DNA from: Methylocystis echinoides | Lineage (GTDB): Bacteria > Pseudomonadota > Alphaproteobacteria > Rhizobiales > Beijerinckiaceae | Direction: 5' to 3' | Assembly (NCBI RefSeq): GCF_040687965.1 | Contig: NZ_CP156084.1 | Location: 944,501 to 1,008,500, forward strand | DNA length: 64,000 bases | In this document: in pieces, positions 8,091 to 17,235 of the stretch | How the letters are laid out: every line of letters begins with the position of its first letter | Position numbering within the stretch: the first letter of the stretch is position 1 | Position numbers and translations under genes: made by a program | The notes under the pieces: model-generated | Told to the model about the DNA's origin: nothing | Databases searched by the model: none | Seen by the model: only the letters and a program-made list of their open reading frames with translations

Positions 8091-10364
8091 CTAGAACAGG
8101 ATATTGGCGAAAAGCCGCAGATTGGCGCCGGGCAGCAACACCTCATTCTTACGAAACGAGACGCTGTTGCGCATGTCCGCGTTGAGCAGATTATTGCCCG
8201 CGAGGCCGAACGTCATCTCGCGGCCGAGCGGATCGTTCGGGCCGAAAACCATCCGGTAGCTCAGCTCCGCCTTGAGCAGATTATAGCCTTTCGTGGGCGT
8301 CTCGCCCGTCTCGGCGATCGCATTCTGCGCAAAGGCGTGCAGCAGATTGACCCGGGCGAGCCAATTGGCGTCGCGCCAGACGAGACCGCCGCCGAGCCGC
8401 ACGGGCGGGATGCGCGGCACGTTTCCGCCGCCCGTGAAGCTCGCCCGCACCACGTCGAACTGGCTCTCGACGCTGACGGTCCCGCCCGCGAGCGTCGCAA
8501 CGTCGAGCTGGCCCTGGAATTCGCCGCCGCGAAAGACTGCGTTGCGTTGCGCATAGAAGGCCTGCGCGAGATCGCCGCCTTCGCCCAAGGGCGTGCAGCT
8601 TGCGACGGTCGCCTCGCAGCTCTCGCCGGTGAGATTGCGGAAAATGAAGTTATCGAAGCGCGTGTAGAAGAGATTGGCCTCGAAACGCAGCGGCCCGGGC
8701 GCCCGACGCAGGCTGATCTCGACCGTCTTCGCCGCTTCGATCTTCAGATTGGGATCGCCGACGTCGAAGGTGCCGGTGGCCTCGTGGGCGCCGCGCGAAA
8801 AGAGTTCGGGCGCGCGCGGGGCGCGTTGAACATATTGGGCCGAAAGGCTCGCGACCATGTCGCCGGGAAGATCTTGAAGAAAGCCGAACGCGCCGCTGAC
8901 CGGCGTGAATTGCCGGTCACGGGGTGTCGAGAAGCCGGGGTCGACCGAGAAATCCGGCATGGCTCCGCTGATTTGCGCATGTTCGACGCGGCCGGCGATT
9001 TCGAGACGCTGCGCCGCGTTGAACGCGAGCGCGTTGAACAGATAGCCGGCGACGCTTTTCGTGCGGTTGGGGTCGAAGAGCCCGCCTTCGACGCCCGGCG
9101 CGCGCAAGAACTGATGCGCGCCCTGGAAACCAAAAGAGGTTTTCAGCGTCCCAAAGGGCAGCGCGAGCGGCTGAAGCAGGGTTTCAACGCGGGTTTCGAG
9201 CTCCTGATTCGTGAAGGTCTGCTGAGCGCCGTCGACCCCATCGACATTTGCGAGCTCGTTGTGGCGGTAGTCGCCGAGGCCCATCCAGAAGCGGATCGTA
9301 TCGACATAGGCCGACCGCGGTCGCAATTCGCCTTTCGAGGCGACGCGCGTCTGGCGCATGTCGATCCGCGTATTGGTCGCCGTCGGCTCTATGCCGGGAA
9401 TGTGGTAGCGGGTGAAAAACTGCGTCACTGAAAAGCCGACGTAGCCGGCGTCGAAAAGATAAGTCCCGCCGAGCGAGGCCGAGCCCATGCGCATGGCCGA
9501 ATTGGGCTGGCGGCCATAGACCGGCGGCGGCGGGTCGGGCGGAAAGAGATAGGGATAGGCGGGAATCGCGTAATCGCCGGCGCGTCGGCCCGCGACGTCG
9601 GCGTGGAGGAGAAACGCGCCGCGCCCGGCGTCCAGAAGCGTCGCATTTTCGAGCGCGCCGTCGACGGTCGACGCCGCCGCGCGGGTTTCAACCGCTGCGC
9701 AGCCGGATTGTCGAAACAGGGCCGCGTCAGCGCAGGGCGGATGGTCCGGGATGCGATTGTTTTCAACATTGACGACGCCGCCCATCGCGGCCGCGCCCCA
9801 GCGCAGCGTGGCCGGGCCATGAATCACCTCGACGCGATTTGCGCCGAGCGGATCGAGCGGGGCGGCGTGGTCTTCGCCCAGTTCCGAGACGCCGCTGGCG
9901 GCGACGCCATTCTCCTGGATGCGCACCCTGTAATTATCCAGCCCGCGCACGATCGGGCGGCTTGCGGCGCCCGGGGCATAGCCCGATCCGGTGACGCCCG
10001 GCTTGTCGAAGAGCAGGTCGCCGAGCGTCGCGCCGGGCAAGCGGCGGAGTTCCTCCCGCGGCACAACCAATGTCGACCCGAAGCGATCGGCGACGATCGG
10101 CAGACTGTCACGCGGCGCCGAGGGCGTGGGCGGGAGCGCAGCGACAAGCGGCTGGCGCAGCGCGGCAGGCCTCCGCGCGGGCGGGGTCTTCGCATCCGTG
10201 TGGCGCTTGGCGGTCCGGACTTCGATCGTGGGCAGCGACTGCTGCGCCGCCGCCGCATAGGACATGAGCGCAAAAAGCCCCGCGACGGCGCATCTTACGA
10301 GCTGTGACGCGGGCCTCGGGGCCTCTGCGCGGCCAAGAGCGTGACGTAACAGCAAAGCGCCCAC
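8091..10364 (-). CDS. TonB-dependent outer membrane receptor, probable zinc uptake (ZnuD-like)
   Basis: A protein of up to 757 residues. A signal-peptide-like stretch (around residues 24-42) is followed by a plug domain (DLLFDKPGVTGSG, ASRPIVRGLDNYRVRIQENG, EVIHGPATLRWGAAAMGG) and a long beta-barrel ending in a terminal Phe (NILF). Two Cys pairs occur, near CADAALFRQSGC and CEATVASC. The plug resembles ZnuD-type receptors, and the upstream 38-bp palindrome looks like a double Zur operator, so zinc is the likely substrate; another metal chelate is possible. The start is uncertain. The in-frame GTG at 10364 sits two bases from the palindrome, which would make the message almost leaderless; a start further in is likely. 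Confidence 0.85.
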   Translation of the reverse strand: MGALLLRHALGRAEAPRPASQLVRCAVAGLFALMSYAAAAQQSLPTIEVRTAKRHTDAKTPPARRPAALRQPLVAALPPTPSAPRDSLPIVADRFGSTLVVPREELRRLPGATLGDLLFDKPGVTGSGYAPGAASRPIVRGLDNYRVRIQENGVAASGVSELGEDHAAPLDPLGANRVEVIHGPATLRWGAAAMGGVVNVENNRIPDHPPCADAALFRQSGCAAVETRAAASTVDGALENATLLDAGRGAFLLHADVAGRRAGDYAIPAYPYLFPPDPPPPVYGRQPNSAMRMGSASLGGTYLFDAGYVGFSVTQFFTRYHIPGIEPTATNTRIDMRQTRVASKGELRPRSAYVDTIRFWMGLGDYRHNELANVDGVDGAQQTFTNQELETRVETLLQPLALPFGTLKTSFGFQGAHQFLRAPGVEGGLFDPNRTKSVAGYLFNALAFNAAQRLEIAGRVEHAQISGAMPDFSVDPGFSTPRDRQFTPVSGAFGFLQDLPGDMVASLSAQYVQRAPRAPELFSRGAHEATGTFDVGDPNLKIEAAKTVEISLRRAPGPLRFEANLFYTRFDNFIFRNLTGESCEATVASCTPLGEGGDLAQAFYAQRNAVFRGGEFQGQLDVATLAGGTVSVESQFDVVRASFTGGGNVPRIPPVRLGGGLVWRDANWLARVNLLHAFAQNAIAETGETPTKGYNLLKAELSYRMVFGPNDPLGREMTFGLAGNNLLNADMRNSVSFRKNEVLLPGANLRLFANILF

Positions 10365-10365
10365 C

Positions 10366-10403
10366 CACGTAATGTTATAACATGCATGTTATAACATTAC
10401 GTG
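10366..10403 (-). promoter_or_regulatory. 38-bp perfect palindrome, probable double Zur operator
   Basis: Bases 10366-10384 are the exact reverse complement of 10385-10403. Inside are two copies of the 12-bp palindrome ATGTTATAACAT (10372-10383 and 10386-10397), spaced 14 bp centre to centre. The core resembles the known Zur box of Gammaproteobacteria and Alphaproteobacteria (ATGTTATNNNATAACAT-like). It lies between the end of queC and the start of the TonB-dependent receptor. The AT-rich TATAAC elements inside it can serve as the -10 region, so a bound repressor would block transcription directly. Confidence 0.75.
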
Positions 10404-10414
10404 GCGGCGGGCGG

Positions 10415-11146
10415 TCAAGCCGGGGTAGCGGCGAAAAACTTCGCCCAGCCGGCCGCGCGCAACGCGCAGGCCGGGCATTCGCCGCAGCCGTAGCCCCAGT
10501 CGAAGCGTCGGCCGCGCTCGCCGAGGTAACAGCTGTGGCTCTCCTCGACGATCAAATCGACCAGGCCCCAGCCGCCGAGATCCTTGGCCAGGCGCCAGGT
10601 CGCGGCCTTGTCGATCCACATCAGGGGGGTATGGATTTCGATGTCGGAGGCCATGCCGAGACAAAGCGCCCGGTTCATCGCGCGGATCGTTTCGTGGCGG
10701 CAATCGGGATAGCCGGAAAAATCGGTCTCGCACATGCCGCCGACGATGTCGGAAACGGCGCGGCGATAGGCGAGCGCGCCGGCGAAGGCGAGGAAGATGA
10801 GATTGCGCCCGGGGACAAAGGTGTTGGGCAAACCGTCCTCGCGCAACGCGATCTCCGCGTCGCGGGTGAGCGCGGTGTCCGAGATGGCGCCGAGCGCCTC
10901 GATGGTCATCGTGTGGTCGTCGCCGAGCCTTTGGCGCCAGAGCGGCGACAACGCCGCGAGCCCGTCGCGCAGTTTTTTGCGCTGATCGAGTTCGATGCGG
11001 TGGCGTTGGCCATAGTCGAAGCCGACCGTCTCGACGCGGGCAAAATGCGCGAGCGCCCAGGCGAGGCAGGTGGTGGAGTCCTGCCCGCCAGAAAAGAGCA
11101 CGAGCGCGGCGGAATCGGGCGCGGGATGTGCGTCATGGGTCGTCAT
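10415..11146 (-). CDS. queC: 7-cyano-7-deazaguanine synthase
   Basis: A 243-residue enzyme of the PP-loop family. It has the ATP-binding [14 protein letters not shown] motif at residues 19-32 and the C-terminal zinc-binding Cys cluster in [12 protein letters not shown] with a further Cys upstream. QueC converts 7-carboxy-7-deazaguanine to preQ0 in the queuosine pathway. The next pathway enzyme, QueF, lies at 14117-14578 on the same strand, separated by unrelated genes. QueC binds zinc, and the Zur-like palindrome begins 12 bases past its stop codon, but that site is placed to control the downstream receptor gene. Confidence 0.95.
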   Translation of the reverse strand: MTTHDAHPAPDSAALVLFSGGQDSTTCLAWALAHFARVETVGFDYGQRHRIELDQRKKLRDGLAALSPLWRQRLGDDHTMTIEALGAISDTALTRDAEIALREDGLPNTFVPGRNLIFLAFAGALAYRRAVSDIVGGMCETDFSGYPDCRHETIRAMNRALCLGMASDIEIHTPLMWIDKAATWRLAKDLGGWGLVDLIVEESHSCYLGERGRRFDWGYGCGECPACALRAAGWAKFFAATPA

Positions 11147-11195
11147 GACGCGGCAGCCTAGAGCAGTTTTTGCTCGCCGTCAGAGGTTTTCTCGT

Positions 11196-12809
11196 TCAGG
11201 CGGCGGGCCGGCTGGCGCGTCCCTGGGTTTCGAACTTCGGCAGGGCGTTCATCACCCGCTGCGGCGGGAACACGACGATCGCCTGCGTGCCCTCGCGAAT
11301 CTTGGAGCGCAACATGAACTGCCCGCCGTGAAGCTCGACGAGCCCCTTGACGATCGGCAGACCGAGGCCGGTGCCTTCTTCGGCGTTTTTCCTCGCGAGC
11401 GAGCCGCGGCCGAAGGAGGACATGACGACGGCGATCTCTTCTTCCGGGATGCCGGGGCCGGTATCGGTAATGGCGATATATTGGCCGCCCGCCCGGGTCC
11501 AGCCGACCTTCAGCGTCACCTGCCCGCCTTGCGGCGTGAATTTAATGCCGTTGGTCAGGAGATTGAGCACGATCTGCCGCACGGCGCGCTCATCCGCCCA
11601 GATGCGCGGCAGGCTCGGCTCGACCGCCTCTATGAGCGTGATGTCCCGCTTCTTGGCGCGAATCATCAACAGATGTCGGCAATCCTGCGCGATATTGACC
11701 AAGGAGACGCTCTCCTCCTTGAGTTCGTATCGGCCCGCCTCGACTCGCGACAGATCGAGGATTTCGTTGATCAGCATGAGCAGATGCTGACCGCTCGAAT
11801 GAATGTCGGCGGAATAATCCCGGTAAGCGGGATTGGCGTGCGCGCCGAACAGCTCGCCTTTCAGCACTTCGGAAAAGCCGAGGATGGCGTTCAAGGGGGT
11901 GCGCAGCTCATGGCTCATCGTCGCCAGAAAGCGCGACTTCGCCAGATTGGCCTCCTCGGCGCGGCGGCGCGCTTCGTCGGAATTGGCTTTCGCCTGCTCG
12001 AGCTCCGCAATCAGCTCGTTCTTTTCGGCGCGGAAGAACAGGCTTTCGGAGGCGAGCTGATGGAAGCGCTTGGCGAGAGTGTAGAAAAACAACTGCGCCG
12101 CCGCGACCATGGCGAGCAGCACGCCGAGCGTGTCCGCGCCGGCGCGATTGACGAGCGTGATGTAAGCGACGGCCGCGAGCGAACTCGGCGCGATCGCCGC
12201 ATACACGGCCGCGGGAATTGTCGCCGTCACCATGGTGTTGAAGGCCGAGGACAAGAGCAGCATCACAACCACGAGCGTGCGAGCGTTCGGGTCGTTGACG
12301 CTGAGCAACACCGCCGCATAGCCGGCCCAGAGGAAGCCGTGCAGGAGCTCGGTCACAACGAATCTCCTGCGCCACTCGATGACGGTCACCTTCGTGTCCT
12401 CGAGTCCAGCGAGGCCCCGCGCCATGTTGACGCAAAGGGCCATGCTCGAAAGCGCCAGGACGAGCCAGACGAGAGTCTTCGTCGCCGGAACCCAGAACAG
12501 GGCGAGAAGCGCCAGCATCAGAATGAGACAGGCGGCGCCGAAGGCGGATTTGCTCCGCGCTTCCGCATAGGCGCGCAGCAATTCGAGATCCGTGCCCCTG
12601 TGTCCCGTGTCGGAGGTCGTCAAGCGCTCGCGCGCCGCGCGCATGTGCGCGCCCATGCGGCGTTTCCTGGTCGCGGCCTGGGGATCGAGTCCGCGCCCGC
12701 GTTCAATCATCTCAGCGGTGACTTCGCTCATGCTCAACTGTGCATGCAGGACCGCCGTCAAAATCGGCGAAGCGCGATAATCGCCCGGAAACATTAACGG
12801 CGCGCTCAC
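11196..12809 (-). CDS. Membrane sensor histidine kinase, PleC/DivJ-like
   Basis: A 537-residue protein. A basic cytoplasmic N-terminus is followed by about six hydrophobic segments between residues 82 and 245, a coiled-coil linker (ELIAELEQAKANSDEARRRA), a HisKA dimerisation domain with the phospho-His in FLATMSHELRTPLNAILGFSE, and an HATPase domain with N, G1 and G2 boxes (LNLLTNGIKFTPQGG, DTGPGIPEEE, GTGLGLPIVKGL). The HisKA block matches the PleC/DivJ/PdhS group that acts on DivK in the alphaproteobacterial cell-cycle pathway. No response regulator gene is adjacent. The start is uncertain: GTG at 12809 or ATG at 12794. Confidence 0.88.
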   Translation of the reverse strand: MSAPLMFPGDYRASPILTAVLHAQLSMSEVTAEMIERGRGLDPQAATRKRRMGAHMRAARERLTTSDTGHRGTDLELLRAYAEARSKSAFGAACLILMLALLALFWVPATKTLVWLVLALSSMALCVNMARGLAGLEDTKVTVIEWRRRFVVTELLHGFLWAGYAAVLLSVNDPNARTLVVVMLLLSSAFNTMVTATIPAAVYAAIAPSSLAAVAYITLVNRAGADTLGVLLAMVAAAQLFFYTLAKRFHQLASESLFFRAEKNELIAELEQAKANSDEARRRAEEANLAKSRFLATMSHELRTPLNAILGFSEVLKGELFGAHANPAYRDYSADIHSSGQHLLMLINEILDLSRVEAGRYELKEESVSLVNIAQDCRHLLMIRAKKRDITLIEAVEPSLPRIWADERAVRQIVLNLLTNGIKFTPQGGQVTLKVGWTRAGGQYIAITDTGPGIPEEEIAVVMSSFGRGSLARKNAEEGTGLGLPIVKGLVELHGGQFMLRSKIREGTQAIVVFPPQRVMNALPKFETQGRASRPAA

Positions 12810-12858
12810 GGCAGGGTTTAAATTGAACGCGCCGCAGTGGCGATGATAGACTTCGAAA

Positions 12859-13470
12859 ATGCTGCTCTACGATACGCCGCGCGCGCCCAACCCCAAGCGG
12901 GTTCGTATGTTTCTCGCGGAAAAAGGCGTCCCCATCCCCACCCGCGAGATCAATCTCCTCGCGCTCGAGCACAAGAATGACGACTACGCGCGCATCAACC
13001 CCTTCCACCGCGTGCCGGCGCTCGTGCTCGACGACGGCGCCGTATTGACGGAGAGCGTGTCGATCTGCCGCTATATCGAAACCCTCTATCCCGAGCCGCC
13101 GCTCTTCGGGCGCGACGGCCGCGAGGCGGCCTTTATCGACATGTGGCAGCGGCGGATGGAGTTCGAGCTGTTCATGCCGGTGGCGCACGCCTTCCGCCAC
13201 AGCCACCCGCGGCTCGCCGCGCTGGAGCAGCCGCAGTTCCCGGACTTTGCGCAGGCGCAGCGCGGGCGGGCCGTGGACGCGATGCGCTGGCTCGACGGCG
13301 AACTCGCCGCGCGCCGCCATGTCGCGGGCGACGCCTTCACCGTCGCCGACATCACCGCCTTCGTCGCGCTGGAGCTGTCGCCGCTCGCCCGCGTCGACGT
13401 CCCGGGAGAATTGGCGCATTTGGCGCGGTGGCGCTCGGACGTGGCGGCGCGGCCGAGCGCGGCCGCCTGA
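12859..13470 (+). CDS. Glutathione S-transferase family protein
   Basis: A 203-residue protein with a thioredoxin-fold N-terminal domain (MLLYDTPRAPNPKRVRMFLA, then HRVPALVLDDGAVLTESVSI with the glutathione-binding cis-Pro and the ES pair) and an all-helical C-terminal domain containing the VAGDAFTVADITAF motif common to cytosolic GSTs. The substrate is unknown. It is divergent from the sensor kinase gene, and its stop lies nine bases before the ATG of the next gene, so the two are probably co-transcribed. Confidence 0.92.
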   Translation: MLLYDTPRAPNPKRVRMFLAEKGVPIPTREINLLALEHKNDDYARINPFHRVPALVLDDGAVLTESVSICRYIETLYPEPPLFGRDGREAAFIDMWQRRMEFELFMPVAHAFRHSHPRLAALEQPQFPDFAQAQRGRAVDAMRWLDGELAARRHVAGDAFTVADITAFVALELSPLARVDVPGELAHLARWRSDVAARPSAAA

Positions 13471-13478
13471 CGCGCAAC

Positions 13479-14135
13479 ATGAGGCGCGACAGACCCGAGA
13501 CGTTGGAAGAATTGTCGGCGCGGATTCGCGCCTGCCGCCATTGCGCGCAGGCGCCCGCGCCCCTGCCGCACGCCCCGCGTCCGGTGTTTCGGGTCTCGCC
13601 GACCGCACGGCTGCTCGTCGCGAGCCAGGCGCCCGGCAATCTCGTCAACCAGACCGGCATTCCCTTCAATGATCCATCGGGCGAACGGCTGCGCGCATGG
13701 ATGGGCGTGGATCGCGACACGTTCTACGACGTCTCGCGCGTGGCCATCGCGCCAATGGGCTTCTGCTTTCCCGGCAATGACGCGGCGGGCGGCGATCTGC
13801 CGCCGCGCCCCGAATGCCGCACGCTCTGGCACGACGCGCTGTTTTCGGCCATGCCGCAGATCGAGACCGTGCTGGCGATCGGCCGCTATGCGCAGGACTA
13901 CCACTTCGCCCGGCTCGGCCACGCTCTGCCCAGAGGCGCCAGCGTCTCCGGGATAGTCGCGCGCTGGCGGGAGTTTCAGGGCGGGCGGCCGCTGCTCTTC
14001 CCGCTGCCGCATCCCTCCTGGCGCAACACGGGCTGGCTGAAGAAAAACCCCTGGTTCGAGGCGGAAGTCCTGCCGGTGTTGCGCGCAGAAGTGGCGCGTC
14101 TCGTTCAAGGCGCGACTCACCCCCGCCCGCGATAA
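13479..14135 (+). CDS. Uracil-DNA glycosylase family protein
   Basis: A 218-residue protein of the UDG superfamily. It opens with a CRHC pair ([11 protein letters not shown]), has the motif-A-like region [20 protein letters not shown], a central [11 protein letters not shown] stretch, and the C-terminal PLPHPSWRN motif that carries the active-site His in this superfamily. It probably belongs to the divergent family widespread in Proteobacteria whose repair role is not established, since motif A reads SQAPG rather than GEAPG. The ATG at 13479 gives a protein of family length. Its last 19 bases overlap the 3' end of queF on the other strand. Confidence 0.85.
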   Translation: MRRDRPETLEELSARIRACRHCAQAPAPLPHAPRPVFRVSPTARLLVASQAPGNLVNQTGIPFNDPSGERLRAWMGVDRDTFYDVSRVAIAPMGFCFPGNDAAGGDLPPRPECRTLWHDALFSAMPQIETVLAIGRYAQDYHFARLGHALPRGASVSGIVARWREFQGGRPLLFPLPHPSWRNTGWLKKNPWFEAEVLPVLRAEVARLVQGATHPRPR

Positions 14136-14578
14136 GGGGGCACCCCCTGATCGGGCAGCCACAGCCCCTCGGGGGGCGCGCCGGTCTGCCAGAACACGTC
14201 GATCGGCATGCCGCCGCGCGGATACCAATAGCCGCCGATGCGCAGCCATTGCGGCGTCATCGCCGCGACGAGATCGCGGGCGATGCGCAGCGTGCAGTCC
14301 TCGTGAAAGGCGCCGTGGTTGCGAAAGCTTCCGAGATAAAGCTTCAGCGCCTTGGACTCGATGAGCCATTCGCCTGGCGCATAGTCGATGACAATGTGCG
14401 CGAAATCGGGCTGGCCGGTCACCGGGCAGAGCGAGGTGAATTCCGGCGCCGTGAAGCGGACCAGATAAGCGACGCCCTTGTGCGGATTGGGCACGAGATC
14501 GAGCTTCGCCTCGTCGGGCGAAGCGGGGAGCTTGGCTTGCACGCCGAGAAGCGACGCGCCTTCGTGGATCTTCGTCAT
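14117..14578 (-). CDS. queF: NADPH-dependent 7-cyano-7-deazaguanine reductase
   Basis: A 153-residue type I (unimodular) QueF. The catalytic Cys is in [15 protein letters not shown], the substrate-binding [15 protein letters not shown] block follows, and then FHEDC. It reduces preQ0 to preQ1 for queuosine in tRNA. QueC, the preceding pathway enzyme, is at 10415-11146. The gene converges with and slightly overlaps the UDG-family gene. Confidence 0.96.
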   Translation of the reverse strand: MTKIHEGASLLGVQAKLPASPDEAKLDLVPNPHKGVAYLVRFTAPEFTSLCPVTGQPDFAHIVIDYAPGEWLIESKALKLYLGSFRNHGAFHEDCTLRIARDLVAAMTPQWLRIGGYWYPRGGMPIDVFWQTGAPPEGLWLPDQGVPPYRGRG

Positions 14579-14692
14579 GGAAGGCTAAAGATAACGCTGC
14601 GGCCCGCCCGTCAAGAAGGACGCGCGCGGCGGCGTGGCCGGCGGAAAGGAAGGACGAAGAAAGGAAGGATGAAGGAAGCAACGCTGACAGAA

Positions 14693-14749
14693 GGATTTCC
14701 TCATCCTGAGGAGCCTGCGAAGCAGGCGTCTCGAAGGACGAGGAAATCC
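14693..14749. repeat. Intergenic palindromic element (ATCCTGAGG/AAGGACGAGG type)
   Basis: Outer arms GGATTTCCTC (14693-14702) and GAGGAAATCC (14740-14749) are exact reverse complements. An inner hairpin GCCTGC-GAA-GCAGGC lies at 14713-14727. The consensus, CCTCATCCTGAGG followed by GTCTCGAAGGACGAGG, is a palindromic repeat commonly seen between genes in Hyphomicrobiales. It lies about 20 bases past the stop codon of the following minus-strand gene. Confidence 0.8.
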
Positions 14750-14770
14750 GTCAACCCGGAAGACGCCCCG

Positions 14771-15526
14771 TCACGGATCGCGATCGTCGGCGCATTCGCC
14801 GGTGCGCAGGGTGATCGGATGCGCGGTCATCCAGCCCGAAAGAAAGCGGTTCGTGTCGGAGTTCAGGGCCGCCTGCATTTCGGCGCGAATGACCTCCAGC
14901 CATTTCTGCCGCCGGTCGGGCGTGTTCATCTCGGCCGGCACGCCGAGGTCGATCGCCTTGACCGCGAACTGAAACGGTTGCGTATGCCAGAAGGCGACGG
15001 CGCCGCCGCCCGGCATGGCCTCGATCGCCGATTCGGGCAGGCGGGCGAGCTTTTCCTGTTCGGCGACAGGCACGGGCTCGGCCGTGCCGTTCTGGGGCGC
15101 GGCGACGACGACGCCATTTCGGAAAAAGAGGTTGGTCACCGCCCCCTTGCGCGCGGCCGCCAGATTGCCGCCGATGACGAAGGTCGCGCTGGACTTTTCC
15201 CCCGCGCATTTGAGCATGCGGTCGAAACAGGCGGCGACGCCCGACTCATGGGCGGCGCAGCTCGTCTCGATCCATTTGGCCATGGTCTCGGGCTTGACGT
15301 CGAGAATATAGGCGACGCCCTGCGGATAGTCGCAGCGCTGCGCCAGCGCCGCCGGCCAGCCCATGAAATCCTCGGAAAGCGGGGCGCACGCTCCCGCCCG
15401 AACCGGGGATTTGTCGAACATGGCTTTCACCGCCGCCGTATGTTCCGCCGTCTGCGCCAAAGCGCCGTAACTGGCCGTCAACATCGCCGCCGCGGCGAGC
15501 GCCCGCGCTCTCCTGTCGAACGTCAT
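14771..15526 (-). CDS. Secreted protein of unknown function
   Basis: A 251-residue protein starting at the ATG at 15526, with GGGAGAG seven bases upstream. The first 25 residues (MTFDRRARALAAAAMLTASYG to ALAQ) form a Sec signal peptide. The mature part holds about six Cys (for instance AGACAPL, QRCDYP, SCAAH, ACFDRMLKCAG), which suggests periplasmic disulfides. I do not recognise a family. It is divergent from eno, and its 3' end abuts the palindromic element at 14693-14749. Confidence 0.75.
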   Translation of the reverse strand: MTFDRRARALAAAAMLTASYGALAQTAEHTAAVKAMFDKSPVRAGACAPLSEDFMGWPAALAQRCDYPQGVAYILDVKPETMAKWIETSCAAHESGVAACFDRMLKCAGEKSSATFVIGGNLAAARKGAVTNLFFRNGVVVAAPQNGTAEPVPVAEQEKLARLPESAIEAMPGGGAVAFWHTQPFQFAVKAIDLGVPAEMNTPDRRQKWLEVIRAEMQAALNSDTNRFLSGWMTAHPITLRTGECADDRDP

Positions 15527-15612
15527 GTTTCTCTCCCGCTCTTGTCTTTTTCGGCGTGACGCTGAGCAAAGCTCGGCCGACTCGCGTTTTTTCTTGATAA
15601 AGCTCAAGGTAG

Positions 15613-17049
<1,437 letters not shown>

Positions 17050-17072
17050 TCGCTGACGATCTCTCCGCTCAC

Positions 17073-17206
17073 ATCCCTCCCCTTAGCGGGGAGGGTGGCG
17101 AGCGGAGCGAGCCGGGTGGGGTCCGGCTCCGAGTTTCTCGCTGTTGCGGCCTATACCCCACCCGACCCGGCTTCGCCGGGCCACCCTCCCCGTAAAGGGG
17201 AGGGAT
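17073..17206. repeat. Long compound inverted repeat, copy 1
   Basis: About 134 bases between eno and valS. Outer arms ATCCCTCCCC (17073-17082) and GGGGAGGGAT (17197-17206) are reverse complements, and each arm is itself a small hairpin (CCCTCCCC-ttagc-GGGGAGGG on the left). The inner parts GAGGGTGG...GGGTGGGG and CCCCACCC...CCACCCTC continue the pairing. A second copy with the same plan and a different centre is at 37674-37805. Single hairpins of the same kind occur at 635-656, 19979-20001 and 23054-23074. Confidence 0.85.
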
Positions 17207-17235
17207 TTTTGTAACTGAGGCGTTCGGCTTTACCG

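Noticed and set aside
7920-9431. 503-codon plus-strand open frame opposite the TonB-dependent receptor and rpmJ
   Set aside because: It is antisense to two supported genes and its translation matches no family.
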